DNA of 64,000 nucleotides from Pelagimonas sp050633425 (GTDB lineage: Bacteria; Pseudomonadota; Alphaproteobacteria; Rhodobacterales; Rhodobacteraceae): positions 124,001-188,000 of the forward strand of contig NZ_JBOEGM010000012.1 of assembly GCF_050633425.1 (NCBI RefSeq), read 5' to 3'. The notes below the pieces were generated by a model. That model saw only the letters and a list, made by a program, of their open reading frames with translations, did no database searches and was not told where the DNA came from. The position numbers were made by a program, and so were the translations under genes. Of the stretch, positions 41,034-49,650 are shown one piece after another (position 1 is the stretch's first letter; each line of letters begins with the position of its first letter).

Positions 41034-42017
41034 TCACTCAGCCGCCTGTTTGCGAGCGTCGCGTTTGGCCGCATGGGCCAGTGCAGCATCACGCACCCAA
41101 GCCCCGTCATCCCATGCTTTTTTGCGCGCCTTCACCCGGTCGCGGTTCATCACACCGTCCCCTTTGACAACGCGCCAAAATTCATCCCAATCAATCGGGC
41201 CATGGTCATAACCGCCCTTGTCATCATTCCATTTCAAGTCCGGATCGGGGAGTGTCAGCCCAAGGAATTCCGCTTGCGGAACGGTCGCATCGATAAACTT
41301 CTGGCGCAGCGCATCATTCGAGAACCGCTTGATTTTCCATTCCATCGACTGTTCGGAATGCGCACTGTCGGCGTCATGTGGGCCAAACATCATCAATGAT
41401 GGCCACCACCAGCGGTTCAACGACTCTTGCGCCATCTCGCGCTGCGCTTCGGTGCCGCGCGCCAAATACATGACGATCTCATAACCTTGACGCTGGTGGA
41501 AACTCTCTTCCTTGCAAACCCGGATCATCGCTCGCGCATATGGCCCAAACGAACACCGGCACAGCGGAATCTGGTTCATGATCGCCGCACCATCAACCAG
41601 CCAACCGATGGTGCCCATATCCGCCCAGCTCAGTGTCGGATAATTGAAGATCGAAGAGTATTTGGCTTTGCCACTCAACAATTCCTCCGTCATCTGCTCC
41701 CGGCTGACGCCCAAAGTTTCGGCCGCGGAGTAAAGATAGAGCCCATGCCCGCCCTCATCTTGCACCTTTGCCAGCAGCGCAGCCTTGCGCCGCAGCGAAG
41801 GAGCACGCGTGATCCAATTGCCCTCGGGCAACATCCCGACGATCTCGGAATGGGCGTGCTGACCAATCTGGCGCACCAATGTCCGCCGGTACCCTTCGGG
41901 CATCGGATCATTAGGCTCAATTTTCTCTTCTGCATCAATACGTTTCTGGAAAGCGTCCAAAAACTCTTGTGTCTCTTCGGTGCGTCCATCGGCACCAATC
42001 AATCCCTGGGAGTACAT
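41034..42017 (-). CDS. paaA: Phenylacetyl-CoA epoxidase, catalytic subunit PaaA
   Basis: A protein of 327 residues from ATG 42017 (GGAGGAGAGG just upstream). The di-iron carboxylate ligands are in DEGGHGLYLYSAAET (near 100-115) and EESFHQRQGYEIV (near 180). IFNYPTLSWADMGTIGWLVDGA is a family signature. It is the oxygenase of the aerobic phenylacetate pathway that epoxidises phenylacetyl-CoA. It leads the paaABCDE operon, with a perfect 12-bp inverted repeat 35-72 bases upstream of its start. Downstream paa genes (paaG, paaZ, paaK) are not in the window. Confidence 0.95.
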   Translation of the reverse strand: MYSQGLIGADGRTEETQEFLDAFQKRIDAEEKIEPNDPMPEGYRRTLVRQIGQHAHSEIVGMLPEGNWITRAPSLRRKAALLAKVQDEGGHGLYLYSAAETLGVSREQMTEELLSGKAKYSSIFNYPTLSWADMGTIGWLVDGAAIMNQIPLCRCSFGPYARAMIRVCKEESFHQRQGYEIVMYLARGTEAQREMAQESLNRWWWPSLMMFGPHDADSAHSEQSMEWKIKRFSNDALRQKFIDATVPQAEFLGLTLPDPDLKWNDDKGGYDHGPIDWDEFWRVVKGDGVMNRDRVKARKKAWDDGAWVRDAALAHAAKRDARKQAAE

Positions 42018-42051
42018 GCGCCTCTCCTCCAAAAGCCTCACTGCAAACATA

Positions 42052-42089
42052 TGTTACAAAAAATAGATTCGAAAGAGTTTTTTGTAACA
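42052..42089. promoter_or_regulatory. Perfect 12-bp inverted repeat, candidate operator between paaA and the SDR gene
   Basis: TGTTACAAAAAA (42052-42063) and TTTTTTGTAACA (42078-42089) are separated by 14 bases. It lies in the only divergent gap of the paa cluster, close enough to overlap the promoters of both paaA and the gene at 42126. No regulator gene is adjacent, so the factor (PaaR-type or other) is unknown. Confidence 0.8.
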
Positions 42090-42125
42090 CTTGCAACGAA
42101 ATCCACTTCGAGGCACCTATGTCCT

Positions 42126-42983
42126 ATGACCAAAACACTTTTTTCTTTGGGCCATGGATATACCGCCAGCGCCTTAGCCAGCCGTTTGATCCCTCAAGGC
42201 TGGCATGTTCTCGGCACAATCCGCGACGCGGCCAAGGCCGATTCTCTGCGCGCCCAAGGTGTTGAACCTGTATTGTGGTCCTCTGATGCGATGAGCGCTG
42301 CCCTTGAAACCGCCAGCCACCTTTTGATCTCAGTCGGGGCCAACGACACAGGTGATCCGACACTCAATATCATCGGTAACCAAATCCAAGCGCGCGCCAC
42401 CGCTTTCGATTGGGTGGGCTATTTGTCCACCACAGGCGTCTACGGAGATCATGACGGCGCGTGGGTTGACGAAACCGCGCCGCTCACCCCAGCAACCCAT
42501 CGCGGTGAAATCCGTGTGGCGGCGGAAAACGCGTGGAAGGCCATTCCAGACTTGCCTCTGCACATCTTCCGCTTGGCTGGAATTTACGGCCCTGGCCGCG
42601 GCCCCTTTGCCAAGGTCCGCGCTGGCACCGCCCGTCGTGTTATCAAAAAGGGGCAGGTGTTTTCGCGCATCCACGTTGACGACATCGCTCAGGTCTTAGA
42701 GGCCTCAATCAACGCCCCAAACCCCGGCGGTGTCTATAATGTCTGCGACAATGATCCTGCCCCCCCGCAAGATGTGATCGCCTATGCGGCTAATCTCCTT
42801 GGGATGACGCTTCCGCCTGAGGTCGATTTTGAATCGGCCAATCTTTCCCCTATGGCGCGCAGTTTTTATGCCGAGAATAAGAAAGTCGCGAATGCGCGGA
42901 TCAAGACAGAGTTGGGGGTTAAGCTTCTTTACCCAGACTACAAATCCGGCCTCAGGGCTTTGCTCCAGGACGAGCTCCCATGA
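42126..42983 (+). CDS. NAD(P)-binding SDR family protein (YeeZ-like)
   Basis: A protein of 285 residues from ATG 42126. The N-terminus FSLGHGYTASALASRLI is a Rossmann loop of the extended, atypical SDR kind seen in YeeZ. YLSTTGVYGDHDGAWVDE gives a substrate loop with the tyrosine near 113. LAGIYGPGRGPFAKVRAG and FSRIHVDDIAQVLEASI follow, as in nucleotide-sugar epimerases. The classical YxxxK motif is missing, so catalysis is uncertain. It is divergent from paaA and overlaps the next gene by ATGA. Confidence 0.82.
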   Translation: MTKTLFSLGHGYTASALASRLIPQGWHVLGTIRDAAKADSLRAQGVEPVLWSSDAMSAALETASHLLISVGANDTGDPTLNIIGNQIQARATAFDWVGYLSTTGVYGDHDGAWVDETAPLTPATHRGEIRVAAENAWKAIPDLPLHIFRLAGIYGPGRGPFAKVRAGTARRVIKKGQVFSRIHVDDIAQVLEASINAPNPGGVYNVCDNDPAPPQDVIAYAANLLGMTLPPEVDFESANLSPMARSFYAENKKVANARIKTELGVKLLYPDYKSGLRALLQDELP

Positions 42984-43300
42984 GCCTGATCAACGGGCTT
43001 TTGTCACTGTTCCACTTTTTTACATTGTGGCGACTGCGTCGTTACCTCAGGAAACACTACCCAGAGGCTTTGGCCCCCATAATGGCCAACCGAAACATGT
43101 CGGAGCGCATGGATAGTTGGCTCTTTCCTACGTGGTTTTGTGAAATGACTCAGCTGCAATGGCTGAGCCTCTGTGACCCCAAGCGGTTTCCCGTTTACAT
43201 TCTTGGTGATGATTTTGTTCTAAATCGCGTCAAGCGCCTGCGCAGCAGTGTCATGCTGGCACTTTATGCCATGCTTGGAGTCGCTGTGATGAGCTTCTAG
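42980..43300 (+). CDS. Small hypothetical membrane protein
   Basis: A protein of 106 residues, start overlapping the SDR stop (ATGA). N-terminal hydrophobic SLINGLLSLFHFFTLWRL, a basic RRYLRKHY, a central part with FPTWFCEMTQLQWLSLC, and a C-terminal membrane helix (VMLALYAMLGVAVMSF). No family recognised. The stop overlaps the convergent dxs stop by 4 bases, with no visible terminator between the two. Confidence 0.68.
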   Translation: MSLINGLLSLFHFFTLWRLRRYLRKHYPEALAPIMANRNMSERMDSWLFPTWFCEMTQLQWLSLCDPKRFPVYILGDDFVLNRVKRLRSSVMLALYAMLGVAVMSF

Positions 43301-45222
43301 GCGCGTTTATCCAGCAGGTCGACACCCAAAACGCTCAGCACTTTTGCCTCAATATGCTCAGCATTCATCGCCGCCACATCATACATCGCCTTTGGGCTGG
43401 CCTGATCGATAAACGTATCCGGCAGCACCATTGAACGGAACTTCAATCCCCGATCAAACACGCCTTCATCCGCCAAAAGCTGTGCCACATGGGAGCCAAA
43501 GCCACCGACCGCGCCCTCTTCGATGGTGATGAGCGCTTCATGCTCACGCGCAAGGCTCAGGATCATGTCGCGGTCCAGCGGTTTGGCAAACCGGGCATCG
43601 GCCACAGTGGGTTTGATGCCGCGCGCTTCCAGCGCTTCGCAGGCCTTAAGCGTTTCGCCCAAGCGGGTACCAAAGCTAAGGATCGCCACACGCGCGCCCT
43701 CGCGTATCATCCGGCCTTTGCCGATTTCCAGCACCTCGCCGCGCTCTGGCATATCGACGCCTTCGCCTTCGCCACGCGGATAACGGAACGCAATTGGCCC
43801 TTCGTCATGCGCGGCAGCGGTGGCCACCATATGGCACAACTCGGCCTCATCCGCCGCGGCCATGACCACCATGCCCGGCAAATTTGCCATGTATCCAATG
43901 TCATAAGACCCCGCATGGGTTGCGCCATCGGCCCCAACCAATCCTGCGCGATCAATCGCAAATCGCACCGGAAGACGCTGAATAGCGACGTCATGCACGA
44001 CCTGGTCATACCCGCGCTGCAAAAACGTCGAATACATCGCGCAAAACGGTTTCATTCCACCTGCCGCCAAAGCAGCGCAGAAGGTCACGCCATGTTGCTC
44101 GGCAATCCCCACGTCAAAACAACGGCTTGGGTAGCGCTCGGCGAACAGGTCAAGCCCAGTGCCATCAGGCATCGCCGCCGTGATCGCACAGATACGCGGA
44201 TCATCCGCCGCCTGTTTGATCAACTGATCTGCGAACACCTTGGTGTAACTCGGGGCGTTTGAGGGCGATTTGTGCTGTTTGCCTGACACCACATCAAACT
44301 TGGCCCGAGCATGGCCTTTGTCGGGTGCGCTCTCCGCATGGACATAACCCTTGCCCTTTTTGGTCACCACATGCAGCAGCACAGGCCCGGTGGCGCGGGC
44401 ATGTAGGGTGCGCAGGATCGGCAATAGCTGGTCCATGTCGTGGCCATCAATCGGCCCAACATAGCTAAACCCCAGTTCTTCGAACAACGTGCCGCCCAAA
44501 GCCATGCCCTTGAGCATCTCTTTGGCGCGCTTCGCCCCTTCGCGGAACGGTTCCGGCAGAAGGCTCACTGCGCCTTTGGCAGCGGCTTTGAAATCTTGCA
44601 GCGGTGCTTCGGTATAGAGGCGGTTCAAATATGTCGACAGCGCGCCTGTGGGTTGACCAATCGACATTTCATTGTCGTTGAGCACCACAAACATACGTTT
44701 TTTCAGGTGACCGGCGTTGTTCATCGCCTCAAAGGCCATCCCGCCGGTCATCGCGCCATCACCGATGACGGCAATCGCATCACCATGCCCTGTCGCGCTA
44801 TGCCCCCCCAAATCGGCGGCCACTTTGAACCCCAAAGCCGCGCTGATCGAGGTCGAACTATGCGCCGCGCCGAACGGATCATAGGGGCTTTCACTGCGCT
44901 TGGTGAAGCCCGAAATGCCGCCTTGTTGACGGATAGTGCCCATCTTTTCACGACGACCAGTCAGAATTTTATGCGGGTAACACTGGTGGGACACGTCCCA
45001 AATGATCTTGTCTTGCGGGGTGTCAAACACCGCGTGCAAAGCAACCGTTAGCTCAACAACCCCAAGGCCCGCGCCCAAATGCCCGCCGGTTTGGGACACT
45101 GTCGAAATCGTCTCGGCCCGCAATTCGTGCGCCAGACGGGTCAGTTCGGCATCAGAAAACTGTTTCAGATCGGCGGGTGTGTTCACCCGGTCCAAAAGCG
45201 GGGTTTCTGGCTTGGTCGACAT
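43297..45222 (-). CDS. dxs: 1-deoxy-D-xylulose-5-phosphate synthase
   Basis: A thiamine-diphosphate enzyme of 641 residues that condenses pyruvate and glyceraldehyde 3-phosphate, the first step of the MEP isoprenoid pathway. Signatures are WDVSHQCYPHKILTGRR, GDGAMTGGMAFEAMNNAGH (TPP and magnesium), SYVGPIDGHDMDQLL and DRAGLVGADGATHAG. GGAGG lies 7 bases before ATG. It is the last gene of the HDAC-xseB-ispA-dxs operon. Confidence 0.97.
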   Translation of the reverse strand: MSTKPETPLLDRVNTPADLKQFSDAELTRLAHELRAETISTVSQTGGHLGAGLGVVELTVALHAVFDTPQDKIIWDVSHQCYPHKILTGRREKMGTIRQQGGISGFTKRSESPYDPFGAAHSSTSISAALGFKVAADLGGHSATGHGDAIAVIGDGAMTGGMAFEAMNNAGHLKKRMFVVLNDNEMSIGQPTGALSTYLNRLYTEAPLQDFKAAAKGAVSLLPEPFREGAKRAKEMLKGMALGGTLFEELGFSYVGPIDGHDMDQLLPILRTLHARATGPVLLHVVTKKGKGYVHAESAPDKGHARAKFDVVSGKQHKSPSNAPSYTKVFADQLIKQAADDPRICAITAAMPDGTGLDLFAERYPSRCFDVGIAEQHGVTFCAALAAGGMKPFCAMYSTFLQRGYDQVVHDVAIQRLPVRFAIDRAGLVGADGATHAGSYDIGYMANLPGMVVMAAADEAELCHMVATAAAHDEGPIAFRYPRGEGEGVDMPERGEVLEIGKGRMIREGARVAILSFGTRLGETLKACEALEARGIKPTVADARFAKPLDRDMILSLAREHEALITIEEGAVGGFGSHVAQLLADEGVFDRGLKFRSMVLPDTFIDQASPKAMYDVAAMNAEHIEAKVLSVLGVDLLDKRA

Positions 45223-45240
45223 AACGTCCTCCGGGGGCGG

Positions 45241-46146
45241 TTAGCTACGGCGGGAAATAACGAAACGAGCGGCCTCTCGCAAGCAATCGCCATTATCACC
45301 GTAAACAGATAGCGCATCACAGGCTTGGGTCACCAGCTCAGAAGCGCGGCGTTTCGCCCCGTCGAGACCAAGGTGCGAGACAAACGTGGCCTTACCGCGC
45401 CCCGCATCTTTACCCACGGCCTTGCCCATTTCGGCGGCATCCCCTTCGACATCCAAAACGTCGTCCCAGATTTGAAAGGCAAGGCCAAGGCAGTCGCCAT
45501 AGATATCAAGCTGATGCCCGGCATCGCCTGCCATAGTCGGACCAACTTTGCAGGACCATTTGAGCAAAGCCCCGGTCTTTCCGGCCTGCAACTGCGTGAT
45601 CTGGTCCAAAGACAAAGGTGTTTCAGCGGTTTCGGCCAAGATGTCCATTTCCTGACCGCCAACCATGCCACGGATGCCAGCCGCAACAGCTAATTGCTGC
45701 GACAAGATCAGCCGGTTTTCTGCTGAGGCTTGAACATGAAACACCAACTGAAACGCCAAAGCCTGCAATGCGTCACCCGCCAAAACAGCGGTGCTTTCGT
45801 TCCACTTTTTGTGCACAGTTGGTTTGCCACGGCGCAGATCGTCATCATCCATGCAAGGCATGTCATCATGGATCAACGAATAAGCATGCAACGCTTCGAT
45901 CGCGCCAGCAGCCGGTGCCGCATCATAGCGATCAAAACCAAACAGGCGAGCGCTCTCAATAGACAAAAACGCCCGAAGCCCTTTGCCCCCATCCACCGCA
46001 TAGCGCATTGCATCCGCGATTGGGCTATCCAGCCCAGACAGATGAAACAAAATCTGACCTTGGGCATATTCCGACGCATGGGCCAAAGCCTCAGGAAACG
46101 GCATGATGCCCTTGTCAGGGGTGCGGGTCACGGTGAAACTCTGCAC
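45241..46146 (-). CDS. ispA: Farnesyl diphosphate synthase (geranyltranstransferase)
   Basis: An all-helical prenyltransferase of 301 residues. The first aspartate-rich motif is HDDMPCMDDDDLRRG and the second is FQIWDDVLDVEGD; GGKGLRAFLSIE carries the pyrophosphate-binding Lys-Arg. It makes farnesyl diphosphate from DMAPP/GPP and IPP, for quinones, carotenoids and undecaprenol. I use GTG 46146, 4 bases after the xseB stop; ATG 46104 (MPFPEALAHA, with AAGGG upstream) is an equally plausible start. It lies between xseB and dxs. Confidence 0.93.
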   Translation of the reverse strand: MQSFTVTRTPDKGIMPFPEALAHASEYAQGQILFHLSGLDSPIADAMRYAVDGGKGLRAFLSIESARLFGFDRYDAAPAAGAIEALHAYSLIHDDMPCMDDDDLRRGKPTVHKKWNESTAVLAGDALQALAFQLVFHVQASAENRLILSQQLAVAAGIRGMVGGQEMDILAETAETPLSLDQITQLQAGKTGALLKWSCKVGPTMAGDAGHQLDIYGDCLGLAFQIWDDVLDVEGDAAEMGKAVGKDAGRGKATFVSHLGLDGAKRRASELVTQACDALSVYGDNGDCLREAARFVISRRS

Positions 46147-46150
46147 TGAA

Positions 46151-46393
46151 TCAGGACGCGTCTAGCGGCTTCAACCCCGCCGGGTTGCCATCACCATCCA
46201 GTGTGATCGCGGCAACTTTTTCTTCGGCTTCTTTGAGCTTCGCCTCGCAATGGGCGCGCAATTTGGCCCCGCGATCATAGAGGTTGATTGACGCCTCAAG
46301 CGCCACATCGCCGCGCTCTAATTGGCCAACCACCTGTTCCAACTCGGCCATGGCCTGTTCAAATGTCATCTCTGCAATCGCGTCGTCGCTCAT
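46151..46393 (-). CDS. xseB: Exodeoxyribonuclease VII small subunit
   Basis: A protein of 80 residues with the XseB pattern TFEQAMAELEQVVGQLERGD, ALEASINLYDRGAKLRAHCEAKL and LKEAEEKV. It joins XseA (not in the window) in a single-strand exonuclease. It overlaps the upstream HDAC-like gene (ATGA) and is 4 bases from ispA, the common proteobacterial order xseB-ispA-dxs. Confidence 0.94.
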   Translation of the reverse strand: MSDDAIAEMTFEQAMAELEQVVGQLERGDVALEASINLYDRGAKLRAHCEAKLKEAEEKVAAITLDGDGNPAGLKPLDAS

Positions 46394-47316
46394 GCGCCTG
46401 CCTCCATCAATGCCTCAACATGCGCCTTAGTTGACGCAGCGAGGGCCTGCAAATCATACCCACCCTCAAGAGTCGATACCACGCGGCCCTGTGCAGTTTC
46501 TTCGGCGATTTTGCACAGCTCTTGCGTAAGACGGCGGAAATCTTCGGTTGACCAGTTCAACTGCGCCAAGGGATCGTCCTGATGGGCGTCAAACCCGGCG
46601 GAAATGATCACGAGCTCAGGCGCAAATTCGCGCAATTTTGGAAAAACCTTAGCCTCATAGGCGGTCCACATTTCGGCCCCCGTGCTTTCAGGCGGCAGAG
46701 GGACATTTACGATTTGACCGTGTTTGCCACGTTCATTGCGATCCCCAGTGCCCGGCCAAAGTGGCATCTGTTGGCTGGTGATCAGCAAGGCGCGCTCTTC
46801 ATCCCACAGCAAATCCTGTGTGCCATTGCCGTGATGCACGTCGAAATCAACAACCGCCACACGAGACAGACCATGATGATCCAACGCATATTTCGCCGCC
46901 AACGCCGCGTTGCCAAATAGGCAAAAACCCATCGGGGTCTGCTTTTCCGCGTGATGACCCGGCGGGCGAATTGCGCAAAATGCATTTTGCACCTCGCTGC
47001 CCAGCACCATATCCACCGCTTTGATCACCGCCCCCGCAGCGCGAAACGCAGCATTGACCGAGCCCGGTGACAGCCAGGTATCGGCATCCAATTGGGCGTG
47101 CCCGGCGACTGGTTGTGCAGCCTTTAATCGATCCAAATGAGATTGCGGATGAACCCGCAGCACATCAGCATCCAAAGCCAAAGGCGCAGCAACCCGTTGA
47201 ACATCCAACCCCGCCAACGCGTGCAAAACATGTTCCAACCGGGCCACCTGCTCTGGGTGCCCGTCGGGTGTGACATGATCCAAACAATCGGCATGCGTGA
47301 TCAATGCGGTCGTCAT
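46390..47316 (-). CDS. Histone deacetylase family protein (acetylpolyamine/protein deacetylase-like)
   Basis: A zinc hydrolase of 308 residues. AIRPPGHHAEKQTPMGFCLFG (catalytic His pair near 120), VVDFDVHHGNGTQD (zinc Asp and His near 158) and SAGFDAHQDDPLAQL (zinc Asp near 252) follow the class II HDAC pattern. Bacterial relatives deacetylate acetylpolyamines or protein lysines; which one cannot be told here. It leads the xseB-ispA-dxs operon by an ATGA overlap, a placement I recall as conserved in this family but of unclear logic. Confidence 0.88.
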   Translation of the reverse strand: MTTALITHADCLDHVTPDGHPEQVARLEHVLHALAGLDVQRVAAPLALDADVLRVHPQSHLDRLKAAQPVAGHAQLDADTWLSPGSVNAAFRAAGAVIKAVDMVLGSEVQNAFCAIRPPGHHAEKQTPMGFCLFGNAALAAKYALDHHGLSRVAVVDFDVHHGNGTQDLLWDEERALLITSQQMPLWPGTGDRNERGKHGQIVNVPLPPESTGAEMWTAYEAKVFPKLREFAPELVIISAGFDAHQDDPLAQLNWSTEDFRRLTQELCKIAEETAQGRVVSTLEGGYDLQALAASTKAHVEALMEAGA

Positions 47317-47355
47317 AGAGGCCCCCTGGGGTTTGGTCGTGGAAATGGCATAGCG

Positions 47356-48057
47356 TTAGTCAGGTGCCAGCATATAGCCAGCGCCCCGAACCGTCTGAAG
47401 GTAACGCGGCTGTTTCGGGTCCGCTTCAAGTTTGCGTCGCAACCGGGTGATCTGAACGTCAACCGCGCGTTCTTGAGCCTGCCCTTTGTCACGCCCAAGG
47501 TCTTCGACCAAATTAGCGCGGCTTACCGGCTCACCGGGGCGAGCCGAAAATATCCGCATCAACTGGCTCTCTGTTGCGGTCAGGCGAATAAGGTCTTCAC
47601 CACGCCACATTTCGCCGCGTTCAATATCATATCGAATATCACCCAAAGTCAGAAGCTTGGGCGCGGCGTCATCCGAGGCCGGTTCAGGCATCCGACGCAA
47701 AATCGCATTGATCCTTAACAGCAATTCTTTGGGTTCAAACGGCTTGGCCAGATAGTCATCCGCGCCGGCTTCCAGCCCTTTAATTCGGTCTTCTGTCTCA
47801 GCCCGCGCCGTCAAAAGCAAAATCGGGGTGCCCGACGTTTCACGAATGCCGCGTGTCAGGCTGACCCCGTCCTCGCCCGGCATCATGACGTCCAACACGA
47901 TCAAATCGAAATCAAGCCCTGCCAAAATGCGCCTAGCATGGGCGGCATCACGGGCTGCGCTGACCAAAAAGCCATTTCTAATCAGAAACTTCTGCAAAAG
48001 TGTGCGTATACGTTCATCGTCGTCGACGATCAACAAATGCGCGTCTAGTTCGCTCAT
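47356..48057 (-). CDS. petR: OmpR-family response regulator, PetR-like
   Basis: A protein of 233 residues. The receiver domain (about 8-120) has LLIVDDDERI, the phospho-acceptor aspartate in LIVLDVMMPGEDG (near 56), TARAETEDRIKGLEAGADDYLAKPF and the lysine in AKPF. The C-terminal winged helix ends RAVDVQITRLRRKLEADPKQPRYLQTVRGAGYML. It is paired with a MarR-type protein as in the Rhodobacter petP-petR operon. No histidine kinase is nearby. It overlaps petP by ATGA. Confidence 0.83.
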   Translation of the reverse strand: MSELDAHLLIVDDDERIRTLLQKFLIRNGFLVSAARDAAHARRILAGLDFDLIVLDVMMPGEDGVSLTRGIRETSGTPILLLTARAETEDRIKGLEAGADDYLAKPFEPKELLLRINAILRRMPEPASDDAAPKLLTLGDIRYDIERGEMWRGEDLIRLTATESQLMRIFSARPGEPVSRANLVEDLGRDKGQAQERAVDVQITRLRRKLEADPKQPRYLQTVRGAGYMLAPD

Positions 48058-48557
48058 GATCGGCCCTCCCTCAGACGTTGATACTGCCTGCGCATCTCAG
48101 GGTCCATCATCGACTCTAGCACTTTTCGAAAGCCCGCAACCGCTTCTGGCCCGGCTTGCTTATAGGCGGCACGCATCCGAGCGCGTTGTGCATCCGACAA
48201 TTGTCGCTCCAATGCATTTCCCTCTTCTGTCAAATGCAAATGCCGCTCGCGCCGGTCGTTACGACCCACTTTGCTTTCGACCAGACCATCATCAATCATC
48301 GTGCGCAACACACGGTTCAGCGATTGTTTGGTTACGCCCAAAGTGTTGAGAAGGTTATTTACCGTGGTTCCCGGTGCCGCATGAATGAAATGCAACGCTC
48401 GGTGATGGGCGCGCCCATAGCTTAACCCTGCCAAAATGCGGTCAGGGTCTGCGGTAAACCCGCGATAAGCAAAGAACATCGCCTCTGCCCCCTGCCGCAA
48501 TTGTTCATCTGTCAAGAAGAGAAGAGTCTCGCCACTGCTGCTATTGGGATCTGCCAT
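48054..48557 (-). CDS. petP: MarR-family regulator, PetP-like
   Basis: A protein of 167 residues with a MarR winged helix: LSYGRAHHRALHFIHAAPGTTVNNLLNTLGVTKQSLNRVL (two helices and recognition helix near 60-95), then DGLVESKVGRNDRRERHLHLTEEG as the wing. It is linked by ATGA to the PetR-like regulator, the arrangement known for petP-petR of R. capsulatus. It diverges from ilvE, so it may sense a metabolite or control its own promoter. Confidence 0.82.
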   Translation of the reverse strand: MADPNSSSGETLLFLTDEQLRQGAEAMFFAYRGFTADPDRILAGLSYGRAHHRALHFIHAAPGTTVNNLLNTLGVTKQSLNRVLRTMIDDGLVESKVGRNDRRERHLHLTEEGNALERQLSDAQRARMRAAYKQAGPEAVAGFRKVLESMMDPEMRRQYQRLREGRS

Positions 48558-48603
48558 TTTGGGCCTCTTTCGCTCTGTTTAGAGGCATTTTAAGTCAGCC
48601 TTG

Positions 48604-48632
48604 TTGACATTCCAAGAAGGAACTGTTAGCGA
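48604..48632 (+). promoter_or_regulatory. Probable sigma-70-type promoter of ilvE
   Basis: TTGACA at 48604-48609 and TAGCGA at 48627-48632, spaced 17 bases, about 80 bases before the ilvE start and divergent from petP. The -35 is perfect and the -10 is weak. Confidence 0.5.
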
Positions 48633-48714
48633 ATCCCAGATTTTGCGCAACTTTATGTCCGAACTGGACCGAATGCACGCAACATTCTTAAATTTGAGCG
48701 CTAGGAGACACAAA

Positions 48715-49587
48715 ATGGCTGATGGAGCATATGACGACCGCGATGGTAAAATCTGGCTGGATGGCGAGATGGTGGACTGGCGCGCTGCCAATGTGCATGT
48801 CCTGACGCACGGGCTGCACTATGCCAGTTCAGTGTTCGAAGGTGAACGCGCTTACAACGGAAAGATTTTCCTTTCGCGTGAACATTCGGAACGTCTGCAT
48901 TTTTCCGCCGGTGAGCTGGACTTTGAGATTCCTTTCTCAGTCGATGAGATTGAAACGGCCAAGGCCGAAGTCTTGAAAGCAAACAGTTTGACCAACGCCT
49001 ATGTACGTGCCGTTGCTTGGCGAGGTGCCGGGGAAGATATGGGTGTCGCGTCAGCACGCAATCCTGTCCGTCTGGCAATCGCGGCATGGGAATGGGGCAA
49101 TTACTATGGTGATGCCAAGTTTAAAGGTGCCAAGCTGGACATCGCGAAGTGGAAGCGGCCGAGCCCAGACACCATTCCGGTTCACGCAAAAGCGGCTGGA
49201 CTGTACATGATTTGCACCATCTCAAAACACGAGGCAGAGGCAAAGGGGTGCTCAGACGCTCTGTTCATGGATTACCGCGGATATGTTGCCGAAGCGACGG
49301 GAGCGAACATCTTCTTTGTCAAGGACGGTGAAGTTCACACGCCAAAGGCCGATGTTTTTCTCAACGGGTTGACCCGCCAAACTGTTATCAAAATGCTCGA
49401 AGAGAAGCAGGTAAAGGTGCATCAACGACACATTATGCCCGACGAACTGGATAGCTTTGAACAGTGCTGGCTGACCGGCACCGCTGCCGAGGTTACCCCT
49501 GTTGGTCAAATTGGCGAGTTCACTTTTGACGTTGGTGACCTGACCAAAGACATTGTCGATAGTTACGAAAAACTGGTCCGTAGCTGA
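48715..49587 (+). CDS. ilvE: Branched-chain amino acid aminotransferase
   Basis: A fold-type IV PLP transaminase of 290 residues from ATG 48715 (AGGAGA 6 bases upstream). It shows DGKIWLDGEMVDWRAANVHVLTHGLHYASSVFEGERAY, the PLP lysine in VHAKAAGLYMI (near 162), YVAEATGANIFFVKDGEVHTP and GTAAEVTPVGQIG. It transfers amino groups to and from leucine, isoleucine and valine. A bidirectional terminator follows. Confidence 0.93.
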   Translation: MADGAYDDRDGKIWLDGEMVDWRAANVHVLTHGLHYASSVFEGERAYNGKIFLSREHSERLHFSAGELDFEIPFSVDEIETAKAEVLKANSLTNAYVRAVAWRGAGEDMGVASARNPVRLAIAAWEWGNYYGDAKFKGAKLDIAKWKRPSPDTIPVHAKAAGLYMICTISKHEAEAKGCSDALFMDYRGYVAEATGANIFFVKDGEVHTPKADVFLNGLTRQTVIKMLEEKQVKVHQRHIMPDELDSFEQCWLTGTAAEVTPVGQIGEFTFDVGDLTKDIVDSYEKLVRS

Positions 49588-49603
49588 ACTGCTTATGAAA
49601 TGC

Positions 49604-49630
49604 AAAGGGCGGGAGATTTCCCGCCCTTTT
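49604..49630. terminator. Bidirectional intrinsic terminator
   Basis: AAAGGGCGGGA (49604-49614) pairs with TCCCGCCCTTT (49619-49629), with T-rich sequence after it and A's before it. It separates ilvE from the convergent PAS protein and is nearly the same stem as at 26432. Confidence 0.9.
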
Positions 49631-49650
49631 GTTTTGCCTGCATGCTCCGA

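Noticed and set aside
41427..42125. Upstream extension of the SDR gene across paaA
   Set aside because: It runs antisense through paaA and lacks similarity; the Rossmann start at ATG 42126 is the natural N-terminus.
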